The position numbers were made by a program, and so were the translations under genes. This document shows positions 23,989 to 35,446 of a DNA stretch of 64,000 nt, piece by piece. The notes under the pieces were generated by a model. It was not told the origin of the DNA. It ran no database searches and was given only the letters and a program-made list of their open reading frames with translations. Each line of letters opens with the position of its first letter. Positions within the stretch are counted from its first letter, which is position 1. This DNA comes from Zarea fungicola. Its lineage: Eukaryota > Ascomycota > Sordariomycetes > Hypocreales > Cordycipitaceae. The stretch covers positions 124,001 through 188,000 of the forward strand of contig FWCC01000070.1 of assembly GCA_900169235.1 (NCBI GenBank). The letters are read 5' to 3'.

Positions 23989-25506
23989 TTAAACAGCAGG
24001 CCCTCGTCTTCTTCGTCCACGATTTGGACCATCTGGTCGCTGGGACAGAACTTCTCGCAGCAAAGGATCATCTTTATCCTTGTCCAAATGATGTACACGA
24101 ACATGTCTAGAGTCCGAACGTTAGCAACCAGATTGATAAATGACGCTGTCGAAATAGACTTACCGTTGCAGGTTATCTGGGCGGGGATATTTGTGTTCCC
24201 GATCGGGACAGAAAGGGCACACATAGCCTGGGGAATCGTGAACTAATCCATGCCTGATCATTTCGTTCTTCCGCTTGAAGCCTTTCCCCCCCTCACTTCG
24301 GGGGCATCCTTTGACTGGGCAGTAATGCGGTCGAGCAGAAGAATGAACGTTGGCGTGAGAGTTCAGCAGGTATTGTGTCTGAAATGGATGCGCAGTGCAT
24401 CCATCGAATGTACAAAAATATGAGCCAATCTGACCATTTGCAATTCCGTCGATACTGATATGTGAAGGCGACGAAGCAGAGGGAGAATGAGCCGTTTCTC
24501 CGTCGGAACCAGTACGATAACTTTCATATCCAGAGCTTGGTATAGACCCAGGCGAAAACCCATATAGACCACTGGGGGAAGCCATTGAATGTGGTGACGG
24601 TAGATTTCTTGAGTATACTTCATTGGGTGACATTGGTGGAGATGCGTGACTTGCGGGTAATAGAGGGAGGCGATGAACTGCAACTGATGGCGACGCCGGA
24701 ACTGTTGTGCTTTTCCCAGTCGCCCCCGAAACTTCATTTTCCAAGTTTGGGAGCTCCGTTGGAATGCAATTTATGTCACCAAATGTCGACCGAAGAGATG
24801 GCAGACTCTGACCAACACCATCTGACTTTGGTGAATCCATTTGCAAGGGTGGGAGCTCCCCAGTTGCGGCTGTAACAAGCGACGGAGGAGACCTAGTCTC
24901 TGATCTCACACGAGGACGTGGTTTAGAAGAACCTGGCGAGAGCTTAGATATGCTTGGTAATTGGTCATCCCTTAGTGATAGCTTGCGAGTGGATACTGAG
25001 ATGTCGTTCGTCAGTTTTGGTAAAGCCAAGCTTGAGTCATTTGCTGGCATCACTGCATGTAATGCATTGCCTGCCAGGCGATGTAAATTTGAATCTCGTG
25101 ATACGATTGCACCATGGGCATATTTGACCTGCTCCGCGACCACTGGAGATACGGTTTGCTGATTTACACGAGAGGCTGCACGAGTAGGTGACGTTGATTG
25201 TCGGGCACCTGCTAGCTGCGCAGAAGACTCCCGAGTTGGTTTTATGGCTGGAAGTCGATTGTCCTCTGTCAGCGGGACACCCATCGCCTCACTGCCACTG
25301 GAAAGGAATGCCCTTGGAACTCTCCGCCGGCTATGATCAGGCTGTTGGGGCTCCAACTGTGCACTTGGTGCAAGCTGGAATGCCAGGTCCGAGTTTTCAG
25401 CACGCTGCGACTTGAAGGAGGATGTTAGATTTGTTCGGTAGGCAATGGGCTGAAGTCCGAGCGAAAGTGTTTGCTGTTGAGAGCGGTGTTTTTGTACAGC
25501 AGTCAT
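23989..25506 (-). CDS. C2H2 zinc-finger transcription factor-like protein
   Basis: Exons are 25506-24164 and 24106-23989, giving 486 residues from the chosen ATG. A more upstream in-frame ATG at 25608 would add 34 residues. Three C2H2-type fingers lie at the C-terminus: FCTFDGCTAHPFQTQYLLNS followed by HANVH; HYCPVKGCPRSEGGKGFKRK followed by H-x3-H; and YVCPFCPD leading to NLQRHVRVHHLDK. The exon junction splits the codon for the Arg before HVRVHH. The N-terminal 350 residues are Ser/Pro-rich and of low complexity, as in many fungal regulators. I do not recognise a named orthologue. DNA binding and nuclear location are inferred from the fingers. The gene has an unusually long (4.7 kb) divergent upstream region. 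Confidence 0.85.
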
Positions 25507-28500
25507 TGTGTTGTGTAATGGAATAGCAGGAGGCATTAGGCTGCCATTTCCTTGGGACTGGCCGGAATTGATCGGGCATGAATATACAAAATATTGCTGC
25601 TTCGGCAAATGAAGCGTAATCCAACAGATAATAATTCCAAGCCAGCCATGAGAAACCGGAACGGCTAGGGTAACAGCAGCAGCAACTCGTCACCGGTAGG
25701 GATTGGGTTGTACTTTTGCCGTTGTTCCTGGAGCGTTCCGTCGCTTCGAGCTGGGTCCCGTAGTGGTAAAATGGATGTGCAAGGGAAACGAACTCAAGTA
25801 GAGAAGAAGTAAAAACGAGACTGGCTGTACCCAATATGAAATCGCCTCATGTGTCCGTTTAAGTGGGAGCAGGCGGTGATGGTGAGTCTCATACAGTATC
25901 CCTGTGCGAGCTCTGTGATTGTACCGTGATTGACAGCCAGCCGCGAATAGCAAACCACAAAAACTTAATAATCAGCGCCAATACACAGTGCTGGCAAGAA
26001 TGCAGTACTCAACACGCATAAAGGGCTGTCCAGTTCGACACCACTTGACCGATATGCCAAAGGCAGAAGAATTGATCACCAACGCCCGTTGGCCAACGGC
26101 CCGGCTTAGATGAACATGTACTTGTCTAATAACAGTTATAGTTGAGGCGAGTAAATGTAGCGACTCAACCTGGGCTTTGTTGAATGTCAGCAGTGATGGG
26201 GGTGACGGCGGTAAAAAGGATCCCCCCCGCCACGGCCAAGTCGTCCGTCACTCAGCCCTGGGCTGCCTGTGTACTTGGGGAGAAGAGGGAGAGGAGAAAC
26301 AATGTAAATGTGCGAAGTCGCGAGAGCCTGCACCACACTGTTCGTGCGTGAGATGAACCAGTCACGATGAAACAAGTCACAGTTCTTGCTCACAGGACTG
26401 AGAAAATGGTAAGACCGAAGCAAGAATTAGAAAAGTGAAATCAAAAGGAGGGAGGGGAGGGGGGAAGAGATTTGGTTGTGGGCGCTCCGGAGAAGGCGTC
26501 GTGGAGTCCAAGCCCGGCGTGGATAGATCTGGACTGAATAGGGTGTGTGCTGCAGGTCGCTGCGACAGAAAAAAAAAGAACGAGTAACTAACTAGCTGGC
26601 AGCCGACCACCTAACTAGACAAAGCCCAAAGCCTCAACTAGTTAGGCAAAGGAAGGCATTAGCTGAATGCTTACTCCATACAGATATGGGGTAATTTTAC
26701 TTTTGATTGCAGCTAAAACACGAACCTTGATTGGCAAGTCGTAATGGTACCTTCTACGTTCCCTGCTAACTGTACTCAAATCAGACATTGAGCTACAAAA
26801 CATCTGTAATTCCTAGCCTGGATTGATCAGCTTGCCCCAACATGTTTATGGAGCGGCTCCTTCATCGTCTCTGGCAAGGATTCGATCTGCCGGATCAGCC
26901 AGGAGCTCGCCCGTTCCTACCTGGAAATTTTGATATAGCTCAGCATGTACAATAGAAGAAAATTGAAGCACTTTTATCATTGATGGAACCAGATATGGCC
27001 TATTCTGAGCCAGCCTTTGTCCTGCTTTGATTTCTGGACTGGGCTGGCTAGCAGCTCGGCACAGGTCCGAGTCAATGGTCACCAAGTTTGTCAGTTGCCA
27101 GTTGACTTGTGGTGGATTCGTTCCCTCTCCTAACGATTTTGTTTTCTAGAGGACTCAGCAATTAAACTAGTTGCGGGTGGATGTGTGACCTTGTTGCTCC
27201 ATAGGATGTGCCCCGCGGCTCAAGTGTCTCTGCTTCTCCTGCTGGGGTGATGTACCAGATGGTGTGTGGGGAGAGACCATGGCTAACGCTTTTCAAACAA
27301 AGCTGCACAATTTACTGAGCTAGCTTCCCGGAAAAAGGGCACCAAAGCTAGCATGGTAGTTTCACAGGGTAACTAACTAGTTAGCGGAATATTTTGAGGT
27401 TGGTGTCGCTGAGGAAGACAGACCTCGAGACTCTCCATAAACCAGGATGAGTTGGGCAGGTCAGAACGCCAGCAGTAGCATGGTCCAACCGATCTGCCGG
27501 CTTCTTTAGGCATGAACAGTGTGCTATTTAACTGTTACATCTAGTTTACCGTATGTTAGGCTATGGTGTAAGATTCTGTGCAGACATATTGATAGCTAGC
27601 CAGCCATCATTCGATGTCGATATAAATTATGTAGTTCAGTCAGTCCCCACCGCAAATTAAAGATGGCCAAGTAAGCAACCAAGGGAAAAAAAACTTTTAC
27701 CCAACTAGTTTTTCGCAAACAACCATTGGCGAGGGCTTCAGGGCAACTCGAGGTACTACTGTCAACTTCAGATTGACTTTCATATCCTTGTTCCCTTTCT
27801 CTTTGCTTTTTTATTCCTTTCTTTCTTTCTGGCTTCTTCATTTTGCTGAATCATTCAGACTGTGTGTACTATGTATCCCCAGTTCTGGGGAACCAACTGC
27901 CAGAATGACCTATAGTCAGCATAGGTGAATAGCATGGACAAATGGCACCCCTTCTAGCAGTAATAACCAGCGCTGGAGCCGAGGCAGGTCGCTACGAGAC
28001 CTCACTGTACCACTGTGGACAGTTCAACTGGGCGCTGCAATGTGGCGGACAGGTAGACCCCCAAATTTGCCTGAAGACAATGTTCTTAAAGGACAGGGAT
28101 GCCCCAAAAGGCTTGTGGCCGGCCGGGCCTAAGGCCAAATCCGACTCAAGCGTCGCAGGGTCATCCCGGATAACGGAGAGGCACCCCGTAACTAGAATGC
28201 GGGGTACCTATAAGTGGCCTTCAGCGCAGTCCTCGATTTTCTGGATGGTCTTTTCCATTTTTCAGAAAGAAACGTCGGGGTGTGCATGTGCCGCCCTTCA
28301 CTCTCAGCTACGGTGGCGCCTTCCTCCCCAACAGTGCCGCCCCGAAATATCCCCATGCTACTACCCACAGGAGGAGCCATTTGTTGGGCGAATAATAAAA
28401 ATTGCAATTTCGGCCTACTTTACTTCGCTAGTCTGACGCAACCCGAGGTTTCCTTTGCCTGTCAGGTTTCTGTCCGTCACCACGCAGCATCGGAGAGCGG

Positions 28501-30218
28501 GCCAGCTTTTCTCTCATGCCTCTGAATGAGTGGTCATGTGTTTGTAACTAGAGATAATATCAGTACTACACAGTTACCCACCATTATTTGCGGTAGAGCT
28601 CTTGTTCTGCAAGGCGTGCATCTTTTTAGCCACATTGATGCTGGCGCCTGTTCATTTATTATTACTAGCCTCCCACTCATGTGTGGCCGTGGTTGACGTT
28701 AGCATACTCCGCCAAACAAGGATGCCAAGGTGGACTTCCACAGCGCCTCAACTCTTTTGAAGAGCTCGGGCCATATCATCTCTGTCTGTTTGAGTTTGTA
28801 CCGAATTACAGGGTACGTTGAGCTGATCTGCCTTTTTTTTTTCTTCCCTTCGTTAAAAGACTCACTACAGAGAACAGGTTGTTCTGATTGGCTATAGAAG
28901 CAGCGAGGCTTCTAACCATCAACAACAATTCGATAACTGGGGCGCGTCAATAAAAGAAAATATCATCTGGTCTCAGCTTTTCCCAGTGCTAATTAACAGC
29001 TAGTTAGCGTCCATTCTACCTGCCATAGCTTCCACAAGGTCCAGATTCCATGCCTGTTTCATTCATCACTCCAGCGATGGCAAAAATGTGTTGCGGAGGG
29101 TAGCTAACTTTGGGTGTTCCGAAACCACCAGCAGATGTTTGACTCCTCCGTATATGGCAGCCAAAATAATGCATAAGCTCCTTCATTCTTCCCGTCTGGA
29201 AGCCTCCACGTTTGTGTCCGCGTGATTTACCCTTTCCACAACCACATAGAGCATGGCAAAATCAATCCCACTGAAGTATGTTACATAATATGTAATCCGA
29301 GGCAGTCTTAGTAGCACGCCCCTTCCTATCGGGTTCAGAAATAATTATAGCCGCAGGCACTCGGCTCTATTCTTTTTGGCAGCCCGCCCGAGGAATCCTA
29401 TAGTGTACACTCCTTTCTAGGAGTTCGATATCCCACGTTTGTATCTTTGAGGAGACAACGGGTGGGTAATCCTATGTTGTGGGGGTTTTGTCATGTACCA
29501 CCTAGGTATTAGTAGTTAAGTACACGATGGCGTCGGGTTAGGTCAGGTGCAGTAAGGAGTCGCCCTAACCACCATAACTGGTAGAATCAAACATAAGATT
29601 TAAAAGGCAAAGGAGATATGAGTGAGATTTCCTTATTTCAAAAGAGTGAGACTGGTTGAGTGGTTTCCCGCCGCGCTCCAAATGTAATTAGTTAGTTAGA
29701 CGTACTTTACTCAACTAACTCCCAGATGCTACAACCAGGTGCCTAGCCAGGAGTTTTCTTGTTTATGACTTCGTATTGGTACATCCTCTCAATGGAGTGC
29801 TCTATACGCACGCTGGCACTTTTTAGAATCAAGGCTTGGAAAAGAACTTTGCCCCAAATTGGAGACGCAAAAGGACAAGACGATCTTGTGTGAGCCCTTA
29901 TTAAGTCTGTATAAATTACCCCCGCAACCCCACAGCTAGACCGCTCCGCAATCGCTCTCCATGCACCCCCTGCATTGAGAGCTGTTTGCTCGGAGTGTTC
30001 GGATAAATATTTGGCGCTCTTTACACATTATTAGTATCCCGGCAGATTGTCGTTCTGCCCGGTGCGGGGGATGCTAGTGTGGTGGCTCATCACTGACAGT
30101 TACGCCTCATCAGAAACCAGAAGCACTACCTGTGCCTGTTGTAACAATCATTCCTCCCCAGATACTGGATGAGAATCAATCTGATACCTGAAATTTGACG
30201 AATTCCAGCAGTTTCATA
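25507..30218. other. 4.7-kb gene-poor divergent intergenic region
   Basis: This lies between the C2H2 gene (minus) and the alcohol dehydrogenase-like gene (plus). No reading frame looks like a real gene; the longest, 27942-28436 plus, has no family resemblance and no splice continuation. The stretch holds several CTAACTAGTTAG-type motifs (26584-26646, 27370-27384, 27702-27710, 28999-29008, 29685-29720). It probably includes a long upstream regulatory region or leader of the zinc-finger gene. An uncharacterised non-coding RNA cannot be excluded. Confidence 0.4.
26584..26646. repeat. CTAACTAGTTAG-type motif group
   Basis: Three copies of the short palindromic vocabulary TAACTAACTAG, CTAACTAG and CAACTAGTTAGG occur within about 60 bp. 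Related copies recur across 26.6-33 kb and are scarce elsewhere in the window. The motif differs from the CCTAGGTA family. Function is unknown. Confidence 0.5.
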
Positions 30219-31636
30219 ATGGATATCCCGGCAACTATGAAAGCTGTCATTTTTCATGGGCCGCGAAGTGTATCACTTCAAGATCGCCCTGTCCCGCGAG
30301 GTAACTACTGCTTCCATACCTCATACATGGATACTCGGCTAAGTAAAGAAAAGTGATCGACAGCCGCGATATCATTGTCAAAGTACAGGCTACGGCCCTT
30401 TGTGGATCGTAAGTCTGCAGCCCTCCTTCTCCGTCATCCATGCGACACACAACCGTCTGAGTGATTCTAAAATATATGAAAGCGAGCTCCATGTCTACCG
30501 TGGCCATCAGCCGTCAGATACTGGGTTTATTATGGGCCATGAATTCACCGGCGTAATAGTAGAGGTCGGTGCGGATGTCAAGACGTTAAAGATTGGTAAT
30601 AAAGTTGTGGCTCCTTTTACGGCTTGCTGGTATGTCAAGAATCGTCACATGTTTACCTTCAGGCCCTCAACTGACCTGAGCAGCGGCAATTGTTTTTACT
30701 GCAGAAATGGTGCAAGTTCCCGCTGTGCTCACAGTGTGTTATTTGGTTCCAAAGCGCTTGATGGTGGCCAAGCCGAGTATGCTCGGATCCCAATGGCAGA
30801 TAGCACCGCCATCAAAGCACCAGAGTCAATTTCTGACAAGGCCCTCGTACTCATGGCTGATATCTTCCCCACCGGATACTACGGCGTTAAAAGTGCTGTG
30901 GAGCTAAGACCGCAGGTAGATGTCTCACAGGCAACATTTGTTGTTATAGGATGTGGTCCGGTTGGAATCTGCGCCATTATCAGCGCGCTTCACCTTAAGC
31001 CGAAACATGTTTTTGCCGTGGACAACGTCAACAGCCGTCTGCATATGGCTGAGAGTCTTGGGGCTATTCCTCTCAACTTCAATGATGGTACCCAGAGCAT
31101 GCAAGAGCAAGTTCAAAATGTCACGGACGGTCGCGGCGCAGATTTCGTTGTTGAGGTAGTTGGGCTATCGCCAGCCCTCAAGACGGCATTTGACTTGGTG
31201 CGCCCATTTGGAGCCATGAGCAGCATTGGTGTTCATAATGCCGAGGTAAGTAAAGATGTATGCATTGGATTCTCAACATGACTGGTTTACTGATGTAATG
31301 ACAGATCCCCTGGAGTGGTGCTGATGGCTATGCGTAAGTACAATGGCCTCGCTGTGTTCCTAAGCTGACCAAATTTCAGCAAGAATATTCGATTTCAGAT
31401 GGGCCGGTGCCCAGTCCGTTCCATCTTCCCAGAAGCACTTGCTCTTCTTGAGCAGAAGCAGAAGGATGTCGAGTAGGTCCCAGTCCTTCATCAAAGTCGC
31501 AATTGTCCGACCGCATACTGACAATATCTGTTTCTCAAGATTCATGTTCGACAACATCATGCCTCTCAGTCAGGCAAGCGAAGGGTATGAGATGTTTGAC
31601 CAGATGAAGGTCCATAAGATAGTCTTTGTGCCGTGA
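30219..31636 (+). CDS. Zinc-dependent alcohol dehydrogenase-like protein (MDR superfamily)
   Basis: Exons are 30219-30300, 30354-30408, 30483-30629, 30684-31245, 31305-31333, 31380-31472 and 31540-31636, giving 354 residues. The GroES-like part carries the catalytic zinc motif CGSELHVYRG (Cys44) and GHEFTGVIVEVG (His65, Glu66). The structural zinc loop is CGNCFYC followed by RNGASSRC (Cys95, 98, 101, 109), with the canonical x2, x2, x7 spacing. The Rossmann part begins VVIGCGPVGICAI, followed by FAVDNVNSRLHMAESLGA. The acceptor at 30681-30683 is preferred over the GAG three bases upstream because it restores the Cys spacing. NAD(P)-dependent oxidation of a secondary alcohol or polyol is plausible; the substrate cannot be told. 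It converges on sen15 with a 20-bp gap. Confidence 0.88.
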
Positions 31637-31656
31637 GCGAGCAAAATTTGCCAACG

Positions 31657-32070
31657 CTAGTTTTGGCGTGGCTTCACCATGCCTTCCTGCATAATGTAGT
31701 ATACAACGGTCGAGTCATTGTGCAAAGTTGCAAGGACTATTCTTTTCTCGCGCGTACCGCTACTTTCTAGGGCGTCAAATACTGCGGCGAAATCCGCAAG
31801 TGACCATTTCTCTGATAGATGAACTGGAAGAACGTATTCTGGGGTAGCATCCCGGCGAACTCGCTCACCGGTAGCTTGCTCTTGAGCTAGCGCCGAAATT
31901 TGGTCGTCTGGATGCAAGTAAAGGAGCTTCGTAGGCAACCCTTTAACGAGTGCCCGACCCGAGACTCTTGTGTAGATATACTCTAGTTCTGTCCAGTCAT
32001 GCTGGTCTTGCAAATTTTTCATGACTGAGGCGGCCACGTTATCGGGGTCGCGCATCTGGGACAAGACCAT
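31657..32070 (-). CDS. sen15: tRNA-splicing endonuclease subunit Sen15
   Basis: Sen15 is a structural, non-catalytic subunit of the heterotetrameric endonuclease that excises introns from pre-tRNA. The C-terminal half carries the family signature: LPTKLLYLHPDDQISAL, then VLPVHLSEKWSLADFAAVFD and RIVLATLHNDSTVVYYIMQE with the ending GMVKPRQN. From the first ATG at 32070 the product is 137 residues, in the family range. The frame stays open upstream to 32133 without another ATG, so a short upstream exon is possible. The gene ends 20 bp from the stop of the convergent dehydrogenase gene, so the two 3' UTRs probably overlap. Confidence 0.9.
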   Translation of the reverse strand: MVLSQMRDPDNVAASVMKNLQDQHDWTELEYIYTRVSGRALVKGLPTKLLYLHPDDQISALAQEQATGERVRRDATPEYVLPVHLSEKWSLADFAAVFDALESSGTREKRIVLATLHNDSTVVYYIMQEGMVKPRQN

Positions 32071-32133
32071 GATTAAAACCTCCTGGTGGATAATGTGCCG
32101 CAGTGAATAGAGACTGTGTGGTGCCCCATGCAA

Positions 32134-34771
32134 TCTTGGTGAGAGATGAGAGTGAAAAGGTTCACATCAAGGTGGACTGAAGATCTGAACTGATACGTCC
32201 CTGGTGGGGCACATGCTAGTTACCACCCTCATGGGCAGGCAGGCTGAGAACATGGCACTGACAACTGGTTGTTTTCACCTTCTACATAATTTTTTGATTA
32301 AGGGCGAGCGGAAATGATAGACACAATTGACGGCGAAGAGTAGCAAGAAATATCCGCCTCATTTATGGCCTTTTATTGGCACGAAGACAACCTGTTACTC
32401 TCGTCCGGGCCTATGAGTACATATTGCCTCAATGGCTTTTCGTGAAGTAGTTACTTCACGCTCTTTTGGCGCACAGCTCATAACCATAACGGTTGCTTAA
32501 TCCGAGTTGCCAATTTTGAAATCGTTGACGATTCTACACCTGGCAGTTACAATGGCCTGAGCAACATTTTTCTTATTCTAATTAAGTTGCAGGGTTAGTT
32601 TTGAATCTCGGCTCGATCAATGCTGCGCTTCCCTTTATGCTACCACTGAAATAATGCGGAAGGCTTTTCTTGAATGCAAGTAGAGGCAATGAGAAAAAAG
32701 TTATTTCTAACTAGAATACTTATGATGCTTCTAGTTAGATATCCCCTTTCCTAGCTAATTTTTTGGGGCGGAAGGGCTCCCTTTTTTTTTTTTTTTTTTA
32801 ATTAATACTAACTTAGTAACTAACTAAAAGTTGACAGCAACTTCATTAAAACTGGAAATTTCACGGCAGTGACCCCACTTCTCTCAAGTAGGTAGTTACC
32901 ATAAGTATTGCGTATGCCCCCCATATGCCAGGTAACTACACCATGAAATCGTTGCCGCAAGTGACCCGCCAACGAAATAGTAAAGCTGGAATTATACAAT
33001 TGCTGGCCTATTTTACAATGTTTATTTCTTCCAAAACTGCATCGCTGAAAGGAACTGGCCTGTAGAAGAGAAATACCACTAAACTGGCCATGCCAGCTAT
33101 GATCCAGCCTTTCCGTGCAGTTGGCGCCGAGATTAGCAGTGTCACGCAAGCGCTTAATCACAACGGCAGTACCTACGGCGAATTTAGGCTTAATTTGGGG
33201 AATCTGGCGCTCCGGAGAGACTTGAAGATGCAATAGTGGCACAACCTCTTCTACGCTCAGAGCGGTCTGTGTCAGCCTCAATTGGATCTTCAATCGGTTG
33301 TCGTGACTCAGCGAACCAGCAGCAGAATATGTGGCCTGACCTGTTGCCAGTTGATACCAACCAACCAACCGGTAGCTTGGAAAGAGGAAAATCACCATTA
33401 AACGTTTAGCAGACTAGCAATAAGACTAGACGGGCCTTACACAGCGGCAACATCCCCGATTTTACCACTTCCCTCCAACGCATGGAATCCTCTAAGGCGG
33501 CTGGCGTAGTATTTTGGCACTACTATTTCCTTGGACAGCTTGGTTTCCCCTTTTTTTTTTTGCTATTCTTTATGGCCTTAATGTCGTGTCTTGGGGTGGT
33601 ACGTATTTCCTATTACTGCTCTGCAATGCAGGTAAGTGATTGGAAAGGCTCGTGCCTCGCCCTTTCTTCTGCTGACACTTTGCCAGCTCCAGAAATGCGT
33701 CATGCGACGTGCAATAATATTGAATCCTCTCGTCAATTATGAATTAAAACTGATTCACAATCCTCAATGCTCTCTTCTGCATTACTGGGTTCGGTCTTGC
33801 ACCACGGCGATTCTGATATCTCTTACTGGCTTCTACAATATCGCCGAAATGGCAAAGTGGTATGCCCGCGTCTGCTTGCTGGCGTTCACAGAGGATGGTT
33901 GCGCTTAGAGACAGCCACAGACTTGGAGCCTTCATTGGCGCAGAGAACGTCGCAGTTGCGGCCCAACAGAACTAATGCTGGCCCTATCCCGTTTCTTCGA
34001 GGGGAAAAACCCGATGCTCCTAGCCGGAGTGAGAGCTCGTGCCACAGCTCCGGAGACAGTGGATTTGTTATATGGCTCATGGTGGCAAACACTTTGCTTC
34101 AGTGCATGCTCTGTAAATTCTTATGAGAAATGAATAGATATGACTGACCCAGCAACTGCCATGTTTCTCGAAGAGAAAGCTGTCAAGGGCATTGAGGGTA
34201 TCCCTGTGAGCCAGGAGGATGGAGCTAATTGCCAAGGACAGCGAAAGAGGTATATATCAATTTAATATTATGGGCGAGGTGTAAGTAAAGATCGAGAAGA
34301 CTTAGATGGTGGGTGGGATACACAGCGGCCGAAGGATGTTACATTGCCCATCACCGAGGCCTGAGAATCATAGTTTTGACGTAACATTCCATCTACTTAC
34401 GTTGGTTTTTATTTTCTTTCTTTTTTTTGTGTGTATTAATTGCCTGTTTCGTGTGACAGGGCTAATGTGACCGTCTGAAACCACAAGTTAGAGGACTGAC
34501 GCGAAAAGCAGAGCCAGGATCCGGAATTGTGAGTTGTCCTGTGTGCAGTCTTGACGCGCTGGTGGTAACTAAACTCTGGTGTCAACAGAGACACCTGCCA
34601 TTTCTCAGCATGCTGCTGACTGCATCAGCTAATAAATATAAGAATTGTTCATGTCTAGGGGGGAAAACATCGGCCGTGACAGGTCGTGGCTCATTTTTCC
34701 CCCTCAAATTCATCGGCCTCTGCACAAATATGGGCAAGAAAAATAATGCATAGCAGCCACAGATGAGTTGT
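32134..34771. other. 2.6-kb gene-poor intergenic region
   Basis: This lies upstream of sen15 and extends to the TIR element. It contains an 18-nt poly-T run at 32782-32799, CTAACTAGTTAG-type motifs (32704-32735, 32806-32828) and small ORFs. The only long one is 32820-33398 on the minus strand, listed separately. ORFs at 33482-34126 have no recognisable family or coherent exon structure. I see no confident gene. Confidence 0.4.
32820..33398 (-). CDS. orphan ORF, doubtful
   Basis: An uninterrupted 192-codon reading frame with an ATG at 33398. The protein shows no domain, signal peptide or membrane segment that I recognise. Its C-terminal end runs into the motif-rich DNA next to the poly-T tract. 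It could be a chance ORF, a lineage-specific gene or a decayed remnant. It is included only because of its length in an otherwise gene-poor stretch. Confidence 0.2.
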   Translation of the reverse strand: MVIFLFPSYRLVGWYQLATGQATYSAAGSLSHDNRLKIQLRLTQTALSVEEVVPLLHLQVSPERQIPQIKPKFAVGTAVVIKRLRDTANLGANCTERLDHSWHGQFSGISLLQASSFQRCSFGRNKHCKIGQQLYNSSFTISLAGHLRQRFHGVVTWHMGGIRNTYGNYLLERSGVTAVKFPVLMKLLSTFS

Positions 34772-34773
34772 TA

Positions 34774-35446
34774 CAGTGGGTCCAGGTAATTCCGCTCGGA
34801 GGCCCATTTTACACCAAAATACACACTTTTTATTAAGCAATTATACAGTAACTAATCAATTAATAAATTAATAGTATTAAAATAAGTATTCTTTATAGCT
34901 TAAATAATATATTATACCTATTTTTATTTTACCTATTAATTCTTTTATTTTATAATTAAATAGTAAAAGTAGAAGAATAAAAATCACTAGTTGTCAGGGT
35001 CGGGGAGCGGCAGGTAGGACGAGGAGCACACGGGCAGGGTCGAATCAGGTCTATTGCTACGGATAAGCACTCCTCAGGTAGGGTAGGCTCTATATACAAG
35101 ACGTAGCTCGAAGAGCTACAATCGGAAGCTAGCAAGATGCTAGCTTAGATACACGGTTCGGCGCGTGCGCACGTGATGGCAGCTACAGGGTAGACCTCGA
35201 CTTGGATCAGCTGTGACACTAGTAAAATAGAGAAATTTTAGCTTAGCTAGCTTTATTAATAGACTTTTCTATTAGAAAAATATTTAAAAATAAATAAAAT
35301 TGATTTTAATACATTTCAAGTAATAATTTATATAAAATAATTTATTATATACTTTTATCTCCTTTATTGGTATAGCTATTGGCTTTTGAAAATAGGGCAT
35401 TTTGGTGAAAAATGGGCCTTCGAGCGGAATTACTTTTGGCCCACTG
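34774..35446. mobile_element. Non-autonomous TIR DNA transposon relic with TA target duplication (Tc1/mariner-like)
   Basis: Imperfect terminal inverted repeats of about 47-48 bp bound this element: left 34774-34820, right 35399-35446. Both begin CAGTGGG and share TAATTCCGCTCG and GGCCCATTTT; they differ by one indel and a few substitutions. A TA dinucleotide flanks each end (34772-34773 and 35447-35448), the duplication typical of Tc1/mariner/pogo transposases. The interior is extremely AT-rich, carries no transposase ORF and is interrupted by a GC-richer solo LTR at 34992-35218. Without that insertion the element would be about 441 bp, MITE-sized. The AT-richness fits either MITE composition or RIP-like decay. 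Confidence 0.88.
34992..35218. mobile_element. Solo LTR of a retrotransposon nested in the TIR element
   Basis: A 227-bp GC-richer block starts TGTCAGGG and ends CTGTGACA, so it has the TGTCA/TGACA termini of LTRs. It is flanked by the perfect 5-bp duplication CTAGT (34987-34991 and 35219-35223). No second LTR or internal retroelement region is present, so this is most simply a solo LTR left by LTR-LTR recombination. Its base composition contrasts sharply with the AT-rich host element. The intact duplication shows it inserted after the TIR element. Confidence 0.85.

Noticed and set aside
27942..28436. 164-codon plus-strand ORF in the gene-poor region
   Set aside because: It has no domain, no splice continuation and compositional features of random sequence.
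33482..34126. Overlapping small ORFs, one with a hydrophobic stretch, considered as a membrane-protein gene
   Set aside because: No set of splice sites joins them into a coherent protein and no family motif is visible.
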